64,000 bases of DNA, taken from contig NZ_AP024643.1 in assembly GCF_019977195.1 (NCBI RefSeq), positions 2,542,001 to 2,606,000 on the forward strand, in the 5' to 3' direction. A program made the translations under genes and the position numbers. Source of the stretch: Arthrobacter sp. StoSoilA2 (GTDB lineage Bacteria; Actinomycetota; Actinomycetes; Actinomycetales; Micrococcaceae). The notes beneath the pieces were generated by a model, which saw nothing but the letters and a program-made list of their open reading frames with translations, was not told the origin of the DNA and searched no databases. Shown piece after piece: positions 8,774 through 17,379 of this stretch (within the stretch, counting starts at the first letter, position 1; each line of letters begins with the position of its first letter).

Positions 8774-9898
8774 GTGCATCCAGGTTCACGCGGGGGCATT
8801 GTGACCGCAACGCTTGTGTGCGGCCTGTTCCTCGCTGGCTGCACGGGCGAACCCCGGCCCAACCCGCTGCCGTCGACGCCAGTGACAAGCTCGACGGCGG
8901 CCCCTCCCACTGTCCCTGCGCCGCCGCCGACATCAACATCACAGTCACCACCGGTAACACCTGCCTTTCGCGAGCTGCAGGCAACTTTGGAACTCTTTAG
9001 TCGGGAGATGCTCCAGAACGGTGCGCCGGCGGTGCTGATGGAGGCCAGAGCCGGGCAACAAGTGTGGAGGCACGCGGCAGGTGTCAGGAGCCTTGACGGA
9101 GGTGCTCCCGTGCAGGCGGATGATCCGATCCGTGTGGGTGGGCTGACGCGGACCATGGTGGCAGTTTGCGTGTTGAAGCTGGTGGAAGAAGGCCGGCTGG
9201 TACTTGAGGATCCGATCGCCAAGTACCTGCCGGGGATCGGCGTCCTCCTGCCGCCGGGCCAAGAGTCAGTGACCGTCCGGCAATTGCTGGACCACACCTC
9301 CGGGACTTCCTATGCCAGCGGACTTTCGGATTATGCGGTCCTTGGCTTTTTGGTGGAGCGGCTGAGGGGGGCTCCACTGGGAACCGTGCTGCGAACGGAC
9401 ATCCTGGATCCCTTGAATTTGCATTCAACCAAGGTGTTGGACGAGGGCCCCCTTCCGGCCGCGTTGGTCCATGGTTATGCAGTGCTGCGGGGCAAAACCG
9501 TGGACGTCACGCATTCCGCGCAGCCTGGTGGCCCGGCTTCAGAGGGCGTGATCGCCAGCGTGGCAGACATCAATGCCTTCTACGCAGCGTTGCTCAAAGG
9601 GCGGCTGCTGCTACCGGAGAGCCTCCTGGAGATGAAGGGCCCGGTTTTCGCCGATTACGGATTGGGTCTGGACCACTGGAAGGACACGTGCACCAACGGC
9701 CTCTACTATGGCCATTCAGGTGACATACCCGGCTATGGCACCATCTCGATCAGCAGTGCTGATGGCAACCGTCAGCTCACCATTTCCTTGGCGTACCCGC
9801 CGCTGCCCCTGTCCACGCAACCCTCGGCCATCGCCTTGGAACTGACAGGGCTGGCCCAGGTCGCTTTGAACGCGAGCTGCCGCTTCCAGTTCCGCTGA
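8774..9898 (+). CDS. Beta-lactamase-fold lipoprotein without catalytic Ser/Lys
   Basis: 374-residue secreted lipoprotein. The GTG at 8774 lies 5 bases behind AGGAG (8764-8768) and is followed by a short signal peptide with lipobox LAGC. A Pro/Thr/Ser-rich linker leads into a class C beta-lactamase/D-alanyl-D-alanine-peptidase-like domain. Where active members have SxxK (as in S-V-T-K-T), this protein reads G-L-T-R-T inside RVGGLTRTMVAV. The expected YxN position (ASGLSDYAVLG) also departs from the motif. The HSG (HxG) motif near the C-terminus remains. It is probably a catalytically dead relative, perhaps cell-wall binding. It follows the LigD-type polymerase gene by 14 bases. Confidence 0.82.
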   Translation: MHPGSRGGIVTATLVCGLFLAGCTGEPRPNPLPSTPVTSSTAAPPTVPAPPPTSTSQSPPVTPAFRELQATLELFSREMLQNGAPAVLMEARAGQQVWRHAAGVRSLDGGAPVQADDPIRVGGLTRTMVAVCVLKLVEEGRLVLEDPIAKYLPGIGVLLPPGQESVTVRQLLDHTSGTSYASGLSDYAVLGFLVERLRGAPLGTVLRTDILDPLNLHSTKVLDEGPLPAALVHGYAVLRGKTVDVTHSAQPGGPASEGVIASVADINAFYAALLKGRLLLPESLLEMKGPVFADYGLGLDHWKDTCTNGLYYGHSGDIPGYGTISISSADGNRQLTISLAYPPLPLSTQPSAIALELTGLAQVALNASCRFQFR

Positions 9899-9923
9899 CC
9901 CCGCTCCTGCGTAGGGCTGGATC

Positions 9924-10544
9924 CTATTCGAACCGTGAAGGATCGCCCGTTCCGCGACGCACTACCTCTGCCGTGCCGCTGGAGAAGTCGATCACTGTGG
10001 TGGGCTCTGAACCGGTATCGCCGGAATCGATCACTGCGTCCACTTCGTTGTCCAGCCGCTCCTTGATTTCCCAGCCCTGGGTCAGTGGCTCCTCCTGGTC
10101 AGGCAGCAGAAGCGTGCTGGACAGCAACGGTTCACCGAGTTCCGCAAGGAGTGCCTGGACCACCTTGTGGTCCGGGATGCGTACGCCCACTGTCTTCTTT
10201 TTCGGGTGGAGCAGGCGTTTGGGAACCTCGCGGGTGGCCGGAAGGATGAAGGTGTAGCTGCCGGGCGTGACGGCCTTGATGCTGCGGAAAACATCGTTAT
10301 CGATCATCACGAACTGCCCCATTTGGGCAAAGTCCTTGCAGACCAGGGTGAAGTGGTGTTTGTCGTCCAGTTGCCGGATGGTCCGGATGCGATCCAAGGC
10401 TTCCCTGTTGCCGATCTGGGCACCCAGGGCGTAACAGGAGTCGGTGGGGTAGGCGATCAGCCCGCCGCTTTGCAGCATATTAACCACTTGGCCGATGGCG
10501 CGTGGTTGGGGATCTTCAGGATGGACGTCAAAGAATCTGGCCAT
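9924..10544 (-). CDS. Sua5/YciO/YrdC-family protein
   Basis: 206-residue YrdC-fold protein. The substrate-binding region GGLIAYPTDSCYALG and the KRLLHPKKKTVGVRIPDH stretch resemble the YciO branch more than TsaC proper. TsaC makes the threonylcarbamoyl-adenylate used for the t6A37 modification of tRNA; whether this YciO-like member does so is uncertain. TAGGCT (complement of 10551-10556) lies exactly 6 bases before the ATG, so the gene seems to have its own leaderless promoter although it is only 20 bases downstream of the ABC permease gene. Confidence 0.85.
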   Translation of the reverse strand: MARFFDVHPEDPQPRAIGQVVNMLQSGGLIAYPTDSCYALGAQIGNREALDRIRTIRQLDDKHHFTLVCKDFAQMGQFVMIDNDVFRSIKAVTPGSYTFILPATREVPKRLLHPKKKTVGVRIPDHKVVQALLAELGEPLLSSTLLLPDQEEPLTQGWEIKERLDNEVDAVIDSGDTGSEPTTVIDFSSGTAEVVRRGTGDPSRFE

Positions 10545-10564
10545 GGACAGAGCCTACGTCAAAG

Positions 10565-11467
10565 CTAGGACAGGATGTCTTTGGTAGTGAACTTCCCGTA
10601 GGCCAGCGCGCCGCAGACGGCAATATAACCCGCTTGGAGAAGCGCGTTTTCGCCAAACGATGTCCAGACAACCGGCTGCCGCAGGAGGTCGGCGAAGCCC
10701 AGCCAGTGGTGGCTGAACAGCCAAGGATGCAGCCATTCCAGTTGTGGCAGGTTGTCCAGTACCTGCGATACCACCGAGAGGACGATCGTGGCGGCCATGG
10801 CGCCCACGGGTACATCCGTGAAGGTCGAGATGAGCAGCCCGATCGCGGACAGGCCCAGCAGCGAGACCGTGATGTAGGCAGCGATCAGCAAGGAGCGCAG
10901 GACTGACTCGCCAACCCCGATCGTGTCGCCGGAGAGCAGCGTGACAGGACCGACGGGGAAGAACACGACGCCGGCCAAGGTCCCCGCCGCTGCCACGGTA
11001 GCCGTAGCGGCACAGCAGAAAGCAACGGCCCCGGCGTACTTGACCAGGAGCAGGCGGATGCGCCCCGCCGGTGCCAGGAGCAGATACCGCAAGGTTCCCA
11101 GGTTGGCCTCTCCGGCGATGGTGTCTCCGGCCACCACGCCGACAGTGAGGGGGAGGAACAGCGGGACACACACCACGAGGGCTGTTACAGCAACAAAGAG
11201 GCCGTTCTGGGTGATGCGATCCAGGAACAGTGGCCCGCGGCCAGGTGTCGCCGGCCGGGACGAGAGCTTGACGGCAAGGGCAATAAGGATGGGAACGGCA
11301 GCGAGGGCCACCAGCATGGCCCAGGTGCGGAGGCGACGAAACAGCACGGATAACTCCGAGCCAAGCAACGCCCACCCCATCCCGGTATGGAGAGCCTTGT
11401 CATTGGAAGCCCTGGATGTTCCAGCCGTTCCAACCCTCTCAAGGGTGTCACCAGTTTCAGCCGACAA
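10565..11467 (-). CDS. ABC-2 type transporter permease
   Basis: 300-residue membrane protein with about six transmembrane helices of the ABC-2 exporter type. The longest reading starts at a TTG (11467) overlapping the ATPase stop by 11 bases, which suits translational coupling; an internal ATG at 11380 (MGWALLGSEL) is the alternative. It pairs with the ATPase immediately upstream and a LolA-like protein before that. Cargo unknown. Confidence 0.82.
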   Translation of the reverse strand: MSAETGDTLERVGTAGTSRASNDKALHTGMGWALLGSELSVLFRRLRTWAMLVALAAVPILIALAVKLSSRPATPGRGPLFLDRITQNGLFVAVTALVVCVPLFLPLTVGVVAGDTIAGEANLGTLRYLLLAPAGRIRLLLVKYAGAVAFCCAATATVAAAGTLAGVVFFPVGPVTLLSGDTIGVGESVLRSLLIAAYITVSLLGLSAIGLLISTFTDVPVGAMAATIVLSVVSQVLDNLPQLEWLHPWLFSHHWLGFADLLRQPVVWTSFGENALLQAGYIAVCGALAYGKFTTKDILS

Positions 11468-12431
11468 CGTCGAACCCCTCTCCGGTCAAGGACACGAACC
11501 GCTCTTCCAGGCTTGCGTTCTCCACAGAGAAGCCCCGGACCCGTACGCCGTCGGCTACCAAGGCTGCAACGATCTCTTCGGGCTCAACGCCGTCCAGCCC
11601 GTTTCCCTGGATCACCCCGCGGCCAGGTGCTTCGCCGGGCACCAGCCCCAGCCGGGCCAGGACAGCGGCGGCACGTTCGACGTCGGGCGTTCGTATCAGA
11701 ACGTGCGCTTGCCCGGCAGACCGCAGTTCATCCAGCGGTCCTTGGGCCACCAGCCGTCCGGCACTCATCACCCCCACGTGGGTACACATTTGTTCCACCT
11801 CGGCCAGGAGGTGGCTGGAAACGAAGACGGTGGTCCCGCCGGCGGCAAGGGAGCGCACCAGGCTGCGAACCTCCCGGGTGCCTTGGGGGTCCAGCCCGTT
11901 CGTTGGTTCATCGAGCACCAGCAGTTCGCGCGGCCGGAGCATGGCGTTGGCCAGCCCGAGGCGCTGTTTCATCCCCAGTGAGTAGGCACGTACTTTCTTT
12001 CCGGCGGCGTGACCCAGCCCAACGCGGTCCAACGCTTCGTTGACGCGGTGGCGTCGGGTGGAAGAGGATGCATGGCGGTCCGCTGAATCCAGCCGCAGCA
12101 GATTGGCCGCTCCGGAAAGAAACGGATAGAACCCCGGCCCCTCCACCAGCGCGCCTACATCGGGCAACACCGAGGCCCACTGCCGGGGCATCTCCTTGCC
12201 CAGCACCCGTATCTCGCCGCTGTTCGCTGAAGCCAGTCCAAGTAAGACGCGGATCGTGGTGGTCTTTCCCGACCCATTGGGCCCCAGGAAGCCGAACACC
12301 GCGCCGCGGGGGACCGCAAGGTCAATGCCATCCACTGCGGAACGGTGCCCGAAGCGCTTCACGAGGCCATGGGTTTCTATCGCAAGGTCCATCGGTTGGG
12401 AGCCGGGAGCAGCTTCGCGGATCTCCGTCAC
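11457..12431 (-). CDS. ABC transporter ATP-binding protein
   Basis: 324-residue ATPase. Walker A is GPNGSGKTT, the signature reads SLGMKQR (the usual ABC-2 variant of LSGGQ), Walker B/D-loop is LLVLDEPTNGLDP, and the H-loop lies in FVSSHLL. The C-terminal ~90 residues form the accessory domain common in exporter ATPases. The start is GTG 12431; ATG 12392 is an alternative closer to the first beta strand. It is the middle gene of the set LolA-like protein - ATPase - permease. Confidence 0.88.
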   Translation of the reverse strand: MTEIREAAPGSQPMDLAIETHGLVKRFGHRSAVDGIDLAVPRGAVFGFLGPNGSGKTTTIRVLLGLASANSGEIRVLGKEMPRQWASVLPDVGALVEGPGFYPFLSGAANLLRLDSADRHASSSTRRHRVNEALDRVGLGHAAGKKVRAYSLGMKQRLGLANAMLRPRELLVLDEPTNGLDPQGTREVRSLVRSLAAGGTTVFVSSHLLAEVEQMCTHVGVMSAGRLVAQGPLDELRSAGQAHVLIRTPDVERAAAVLARLGLVPGEAPGRGVIQGNGLDGVEPEEIVAALVADGVRVRGFSVENASLEERFVSLTGEGFDVVG

Positions 12432-12497
12432 AGGATGCCGATCATGGGGCGCTGTTCATAGGTTTCCCCTGGTTGTACACCGATCATTGGGCACCGG

Positions 12498-13664
12498 TCA
12501 TTGTGCATTCGCGGCTGATTCGAGCCGGTCCAAAGGCACCAAGCCGGCATACACGCGGCCGTCGTCGAGAATGAGGACGCTCACCAGGGCCGTGGTCAAC
12601 GCCCGTCCGCCATTCACGGGTTGCAGGACCTGGGCGAGTTGCGGGTTGGATGTGAGATCAGCGGGCGCCGTTCCAGCGGGCAACCCGATCACGGTGTCCC
12701 AGCCTTCGCCGGTCACTGAAGGGCTGGGGCGGGGGAGTGCGGGAATGGATGATCCCCCAGGTGCCGGAACAGGCTCATCCGGTGCCGGGACGGCAGGATC
12801 TCCCATCTCCGGCGGCATTGGCTTGCTGGGGGCCGGCTTCATGGGGGCCGGCTTCATGGGGGCCGGCTTCTCCGTGACAGTTGCACCGGCCGGAGGAGTG
12901 AAGTTAAACAAGGCCGCGTCAGGTGTGGAGAAGTTCACCTCGGTATAGGCAAGTGAATAAGCAGGCTCCGGCTGGCCCTTCGCGCGAACCTCGACGCCCA
13001 GCGGCAATCCAGTTTCGGAGTCGACGTTGATCGACAAAGAATCAACCAGTGTCCCGTCACTGCGCGGCACCAGGCTCAACCGGTAAGCGCTTCGACCCGC
13101 AACGGTGGAAGCTTCGCCCACCGTTACCTCAGTGCTGGAATCGATGGCTGACAGGAAGTGACGTGCCATTACCTCCGGAGTGGGAATGTCAGGACGCGTT
13201 GATTCAGTCGGAAGGGACTTTCCCCGGTCTGCCAATGAGGGCACAGGGACGCTCAGATGCGTAGCGCTGTTGTCAGCGGAATTGTAGAACCAGGCATCGC
13301 CGCCGTTGACCACAAAGTCACGCTCGGCCATCCTGTCCAGGATCTGCAGCTTGGCTTTGGAGGGTCCGTCCAGATAAACGCGGGCGGTGTGCGAACCTGT
13401 GAGCAGTTCAAGTGCCGAGGTGGCCCCAGGTACGATTCCCGGGCCAGCAGTGGGAATCTCAGGCAGACCCAAATCAGCGGTTTGCACCACTGTGCCGGAT
13501 AAAGCGCGCACCTCGGTACGGGCGATCATGGCCAGGATCTCGTCCGCTGTTTTGGGCGGCAGGGAAACACTCGCGCCAGCCTGGACGGAGCCGATGAGCG
13601 CCGCCAACGCCAGTGCAAGGGGAACCAGGAGAGCTGGCAGCCACCGCTGCCTGGCCCGCGCCAT
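12498..13664 (-). CDS. Secreted LolA-like domain protein
   Basis: 388 residues from ATG 13664 (GTG 13682 possible). A clear Sec signal peptide (MARARQRWLPALLVPLALAL, then cleavage near VQAGA) leads into a lipoprotein-carrier (LolA/RseB-like) beta-barrel domain, as found in many actinobacterial secreted proteins. A KPAPM repeat linker (encoded at 12831-12870) and a C-terminal domain that reads out an efficacy-like 'QVLQPVNGGRALTTALVSVLI' fold follow. It is upstream of, and co-directional with, an ABC ATPase and permease (66-base gap). That suggests the three act together in lipid or lipoprotein handling or envelope sensing. The function is inferred. Confidence 0.72.
   Translation of the reverse strand: MARARQRWLPALLVPLALALAALIGSVQAGASVSLPPKTADEILAMIARTEVRALSGTVVQTADLGLPEIPTAGPGIVPGATSALELLTGSHTARVYLDGPSKAKLQILDRMAERDFVVNGGDAWFYNSADNSATHLSVPVPSLADRGKSLPTESTRPDIPTPEVMARHFLSAIDSSTEVTVGEASTVAGRSAYRLSLVPRSDGTLVDSLSINVDSETGLPLGVEVRAKGQPEPAYSLAYTEVNFSTPDAALFNFTPPAGATVTEKPAPMKPAPMKPAPSKPMPPEMGDPAVPAPDEPVPAPGGSSIPALPRPSPSVTGEGWDTVIGLPAGTAPADLTSNPQLAQVLQPVNGGRALTTALVSVLILDDGRVYAGLVPLDRLESAANAQ
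12831..12870 (+). repeat. 15-bp in-frame tandem repeat (KPAPM linker)
   Basis: GGCCGGCTTCATGGG occurs at 12831-12845 and 12846-12860, with ten further matching bases to 12870. Read on the minus strand it encodes repeated Lys-Pro-Ala-Pro-Met in the secreted LolA-like protein. Such repeats vary in copy number between strains. Confidence 0.9.
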
Positions 13665-13731
13665 GACTACCGACCACCACACGTGAGAGGCATGAATCCA
13701 GACTACTCCGGTTACCTGTGCGGATCATCGG

Positions 13732-13780
13732 TGCGCGGCTGGATGCACGGCTGGATGCAGTGTGCACATCCAGCCGCGCA
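13732..13780. terminator. 14-bp hairpin with nested tandem repeat
   Basis: TGCGCGGCTGGATG (13732-13745) pairs perfectly with CATCCAGCCGCGCA (13767-13780). The loop holds a second copy of the arm, because CGGCTGGATGCA is tandemly repeated at 13736-13747 and 13748-13759. It lies just beyond the stop of the SIS gene on the minus strand, so it may end the amino-sugar transcript; no U-run follows. Two alternative hairpins are possible because the repeat is duplicated. Confidence 0.5.
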
Positions 13781-13791
13781 CGCAACGGCGT

Positions 13792-14871
13792 CTACCAGGT
13801 CTCAGTCACCTTCATCAGGCCACGCGGAGCATCCGGATCGTTGCCGCGTTCCACCGACAACTGCAAGGCCAGCCGCTGGAGCGGCAGGATCTGCAGGATA
13901 GGAGAAAGCTCCTCCGGAACGCCCGCAGGCAAAGGAACAACCAAACTACCCGGAAGGGCGGCAGAGAGGTCACCCACCACGCACACGTGGGCACCCCGTT
14001 CTGCGAGCCTCTCCAGGACCGGGCGCATGGCCGTTCCCCCGATTCCCTCCGGTACAACGGCAATCACAGGATGCTGGGAGTCGATCATCGCAAACGGTCC
14101 ATGCAGGAGGTCTGCGCCAGAGAATGCCTGCGCGGGAAGGTAGGAAGTTTCCATGAGCTTCAAGGCACCCTCCCTCGCAGTGGGATAGGAATAGCCGCGA
14201 CCCGTAGTGATGATGCGCTCGGCAAAGCGGTAACTGCCGGCCACGTCCAACACGGCATCGTCAGCCAGCACCGAAGCGGCCCAGTCAGGAATGCCCGCCG
14301 CGTTGGTGGACGTTCCACCACGCCACGCATCCACCAACAACCACAGAGCCAGAAGCTGTGCCGTGTAGCTCTTGGTAGCCGCCACCGCAGTTTCGCTCCC
14401 GGCCAGGATATCCACGCGATGTTGCGCAGCCCCGGCCAACGGGGACCCTGGAGAGTTGGTCACCGCCACGGTGAGGGCGCCAAGACGGCGGGCTGCCGCC
14501 GTCGACTCCACCAGGTCCGGTGAACCGCCGGACTGGCTTACCGCCAACCACAGCACACCTTCCAGTTGGGGCGTGGCTCCATACGCAGTAAGGGTCGACG
14601 GCGAGGCAAGGCCAACCGGCAATCCCAGACTGATTTCAATGAGGTACTTCGCATACAACGCCGCGTGGTCACTCGTGCCGCGGGCGGCAAGCAGGACAAA
14701 CCGCGGGGACGTCCTCTTGATGGTGTCCGCCATGGCAACGAACTGCTGGCGGCCCGAATCCAGGAGTCCGGCGAGTACCTGGGGCTGCTCGCTGATCTCA
14801 TGGGCCATCTTGGCACCTGGAGTGGCCGGAATAGAGTGCGGGACGCCTGGGGAGGTAGGAGTGATGGTCAT
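13792..14871 (-). CDS. SIS-domain sugar-phosphate isomerase/deaminase (GlmS-C/AgaS-like)
   Basis: 359-residue protein with two sugar isomerase (SIS) domains and no glutamine amidotransferase domain. Visible are VLLAARGTSDHAALYAKYL, SQSGGSPDLVEST (phosphosugar binding), a second-domain TTGRGYSYPTAREGALKL and LHGPFAMI. Such proteins act as glucosamine-6-phosphate deaminases or amino-sugar isomerases. SD AGGAA precedes the ATG. It is the last gene of the porter-kinase-SIS set, which points to amino-sugar breakdown. Confidence 0.85.
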   Translation of the reverse strand: MTITPTSPGVPHSIPATPGAKMAHEISEQPQVLAGLLDSGRQQFVAMADTIKRTSPRFVLLAARGTSDHAALYAKYLIEISLGLPVGLASPSTLTAYGATPQLEGVLWLAVSQSGGSPDLVESTAAARRLGALTVAVTNSPGSPLAGAAQHRVDILAGSETAVAATKSYTAQLLALWLLVDAWRGGTSTNAAGIPDWAASVLADDAVLDVAGSYRFAERIITTGRGYSYPTAREGALKLMETSYLPAQAFSGADLLHGPFAMIDSQHPVIAVVPEGIGGTAMRPVLERLAERGAHVCVVGDLSAALPGSLVVPLPAGVPEELSPILQILPLQRLALQLSVERGNDPDAPRGLMKVTETW

Positions 14872-14911
14872 GGTTCCTGTCTGTTTTTCGAAGGGACAAA
14901 ATCTCTGGGAG

Positions 14912-15829
14912 TCAGGGATCGATCAATTGCCGGGCCAGCTTTACCGCGCCGTGCACCGGGGCGTGGCCCAGGATCCTGATCAGTGAGGGATCCTCCAAGG
15001 CAACCTTGCGGGCAACAGCGCCTGCCAGTTGTTCTTGATTGACCAGGAGACCACCAGCCATCACCAAAGGCAGGTCCAATCCAAGCTCGCCCAGTACTTG
15101 CCTGGCCAACGTGGCCAGGGAATGCGCGGCTTCGGCTTGAATCCTTAACGCAGCGGGATCACCCTCAACCGCAAGATCCAGGACCAACGGTGCAAGGCCA
15201 GCCCAATGGTCCGGCTCTGGCTTGGCATAGAAAAGATCCATGAGCTGCAGCGCGTCCGCGCTCGCCGTCGCAGCTAAAAGGGCGCTGACCATCGTGCCGG
15301 GTTCCAGCCCCGCGTAGTACTCGCGCAGGGCCTCCCGGACCGCGTCACGAACCACGGAGTATCCTCCGCCTTCATCGCCGAGCAAATAGCCGTAGCCTCC
15401 GCTGCGCGCCTCCCGTCCCTCCCGGTTCCGGCCCCAGGCTACTGAGCCGGTGCCTGCGACCAGGACCGCTCCGGCGTCGAGGTCTGCTGCGGCGAGGACG
15501 ATGCGGGTGTCATGGACCACCTCGACCCTGGCACCCGGAAAGCGCTCGGTCAGCAAAGCACTCAGGACTGCCCTGCTGGCAGGAGTATCAGCCCCCGCGG
15601 CACCGGCGCAAACCGCCTGGACACCGTCACCGACAGCCGCCGCGATCCGCCGCAGCACGGCGTCTGCGCCCTGGTGACCCACTGAGGACAGGTTGGCGCT
15701 CGCCTCGGTGATCTCAAGAGGTGCCTCGTTGCTTGGTTCCGTGCCCTGGCCTGGGTCCGAATCCAGCTCCGAACGGACAGCATGTGTCTTGGAACCTCCA
15801 ATATGAAGGCCCAACACCGCCGGCGTCAC
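14912..15829 (-). CDS. BadF/BadG-family N-acetylglucosamine-type kinase
   Basis: 305-residue ASKHA-fold kinase. It has the N-terminal phosphate motif GLHIGGSKTHA, the second motif VLVAGTGSVAWG, GDEGGGYSVVRDAVREAL and a late adenosine motif MAGGLLVNQEQLAGAV. The family includes eukaryote-like GlcNAc kinases and bacterial glucosamine kinases. The GTG start overlaps the stop of the sugar porter (GTGA), and the SIS gene follows after 40 bases. It presumably phosphorylates the amino sugar that the porter imports. Confidence 0.85.
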   Translation of the reverse strand: MTPAVLGLHIGGSKTHAVRSELDSDPGQGTEPSNEAPLEITEASANLSSVGHQGADAVLRRIAAAVGDGVQAVCAGAAGADTPASRAVLSALLTERFPGARVEVVHDTRIVLAAADLDAGAVLVAGTGSVAWGRNREGREARSGGYGYLLGDEGGGYSVVRDAVREALREYYAGLEPGTMVSALLAATASADALQLMDLFYAKPEPDHWAGLAPLVLDLAVEGDPAALRIQAEAAHSLATLARQVLGELGLDLPLVMAGGLLVNQEQLAGAVARKVALEDPSLIRILGHAPVHGAVKLARQLIDP

Positions 15830-17258
15830 CGGACAACCGCCGGTTCGGTGTCTTCCTGTGCGGGGATGTGTCCGGCCGCGTCAGCCTCCGGCCACTTCCC
15901 ACCGTTTTCCCAGTACTGCTGTATTTCCTCCAAGGGGCGGCCCTTCGTCTCGGGAGCGAACTTGCGGACAAACATAAAGCCGAGGATAGCCAGAACACCG
16001 AACACTGCGAAGGTGCCTGCACCACCCAACCGCTGAAGCATGGTCAGGAAGAACGCTGCCACCAGGACATTTGCCACCAGATCGGAGGTCAGCATCGCGC
16101 TTGCACCAAGCGAGCGGAGCCGGGAGGGGAAGCTCTCGCCGGCGTATACCCACACCAGTGCACCGAACCCGAACGTGAAGCCGACCGTGAAAAGAAGAAC
16201 GCCCAGGAAGCCAAGGACGGTGAGCAGGCCGCCGAAGTCCTGGCCGGCCATGAAGACACCTACCAACAGGACATTGGCCACCACCATCATGCCTATGCCC
16301 GTCAACAACACCGGGCGGCGGCCCAGACGGTCCACCAATGACAGCGAAACAAAGACAGCGACGAGCGAGGCAACCTGCACTGCCGCGGGAAGCAACAGGA
16401 GCGCTGCATTGCCGCTGAAGCCCATGGCTTCAAAGATCCTGGGGCTGTAGTAGACCACGGCATTGATGCCGGTGATTTGGATGAAGAAGCCCAGGCCAAC
16501 CACGAACACCGTTGCGCGGAGGTAGGGAACGCGCAGCATTTCACGCAGGCCGCCGCCGCGTTCTTCGCTGATGGCCCGCTGCATCTCTGCCAACTCGGCG
16601 TCGACGTCTGTCCCGGCTCAATAGCGGACAGGGTCCGTCTGGCCTCCGCCGTCCTGCCCCGCATCATGTACCACCGGGCAGTGTCCGGCAGCTTGACCAC
16701 CATGGCGAGCACAAGGATTGCCGGGATCGCTGCAAGGCCAAGCATCCACCGCCATGAGCCAGTGCCTGCCAGGGCGTAGGCCGCCAGGTAGCCAACGATG
16801 ATGCCGAAGACGGTTGCCACCTGGTACGCAACCAGCAGGGCGCCGCGGACCTTCGCCGGCGCCGACTCCGCGACGAACACGGGAACCACCACCACGGAGA
16901 TGCCGATGGTGAGGCCCAGCAGTAGTCGGGCAATGAGCAGTGTCGGCACATCGTTGGACATGGCGCTGAGCACTGCGAAGAGCGCGTATCCGATCGCCAG
17001 GCCCACCATGCACGCTTTGCGGCCCACGCGGTTGGATAGCCAGCCACCCACCAGGGCTCCCAGCACCTCTCCGGCAACCACTGCGGTGGTCACAAGTTCC
17101 TGCTGGGATGTGGTGAGGCTGAACTGCTTGGTGATGAACAGCAGGGCGCCGGCAATGTTGGACATGTCGTAGCCGTAAATCACGCCGATGGTGGCGGCGG
17201 CGCCGCCCACCAGGAGCCCGAGCTTGGGTGTTTGCCGTAGGTCTTGCAGGATCGACAT
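15826..17258 (-). pseudogene. Sugar porter (MFS) interrupted by a frameshift
   Basis: The 5' part (ATG 17258, SD AAGGGAC) encodes TM1-6 of a sugar-porter-family MFS protein, with GYDMSNIAGALLF and RLLLGLTIGISVVVVPVF. The 3' part in another frame encodes TM7-12, ending with the family-typical PETKGRPLEEIQ. The switch falls near 16612-16616, within SAIEPG: one extra base would give ...EPGTDVDAELAEMQRA... and a continuous protein of 477 residues, the usual family length. Either a recent one-base deletion or a sequencing/assembly error is possible; everything else is intact. Its operon partners suggest an amino-sugar substrate. Confidence 0.85.
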
Positions 17259-17311
17259 CTTTGTCCCTTGGATCTGTGGAAAAGTAGGGGTTCAGCGGAG
17301 ATTCTCCGAAA

Positions 17312-17325
17312 TTGGTTTAGACCAA
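17312..17325. promoter_or_regulatory. DasR/NagR-type (dre-like) operator 1
   Basis: TTGGTTTAGACCAA is an inverted repeat with arms TTGGT/ACCAA. Its core TGGTTTAGACCA differs by one base from the DasR consensus core TGGTCTAGACCA. It lies in the divergent promoter region between the sugar porter and the GntR gene. Confidence 0.65.
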
Positions 17326-17335
17326 CCTGCACTAG

Positions 17336-17351
17336 ATTGGCATAGACCAAT
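17336..17351. promoter_or_regulatory. DasR/NagR-type (dre-like) operator 2
   Basis: ATTGGCATAGACCAAT differs from the DasR core at two positions and keeps arms ATTGG/CCAAT. Its centre is 25 bases from that of the first site. It lies 29 bases upstream of the chosen GntR ATG, so it may mediate autoregulation. Confidence 0.6.
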
Positions 17352-17379
17352 CACCTTGTCTACAAGTAGGATGTCCAAT

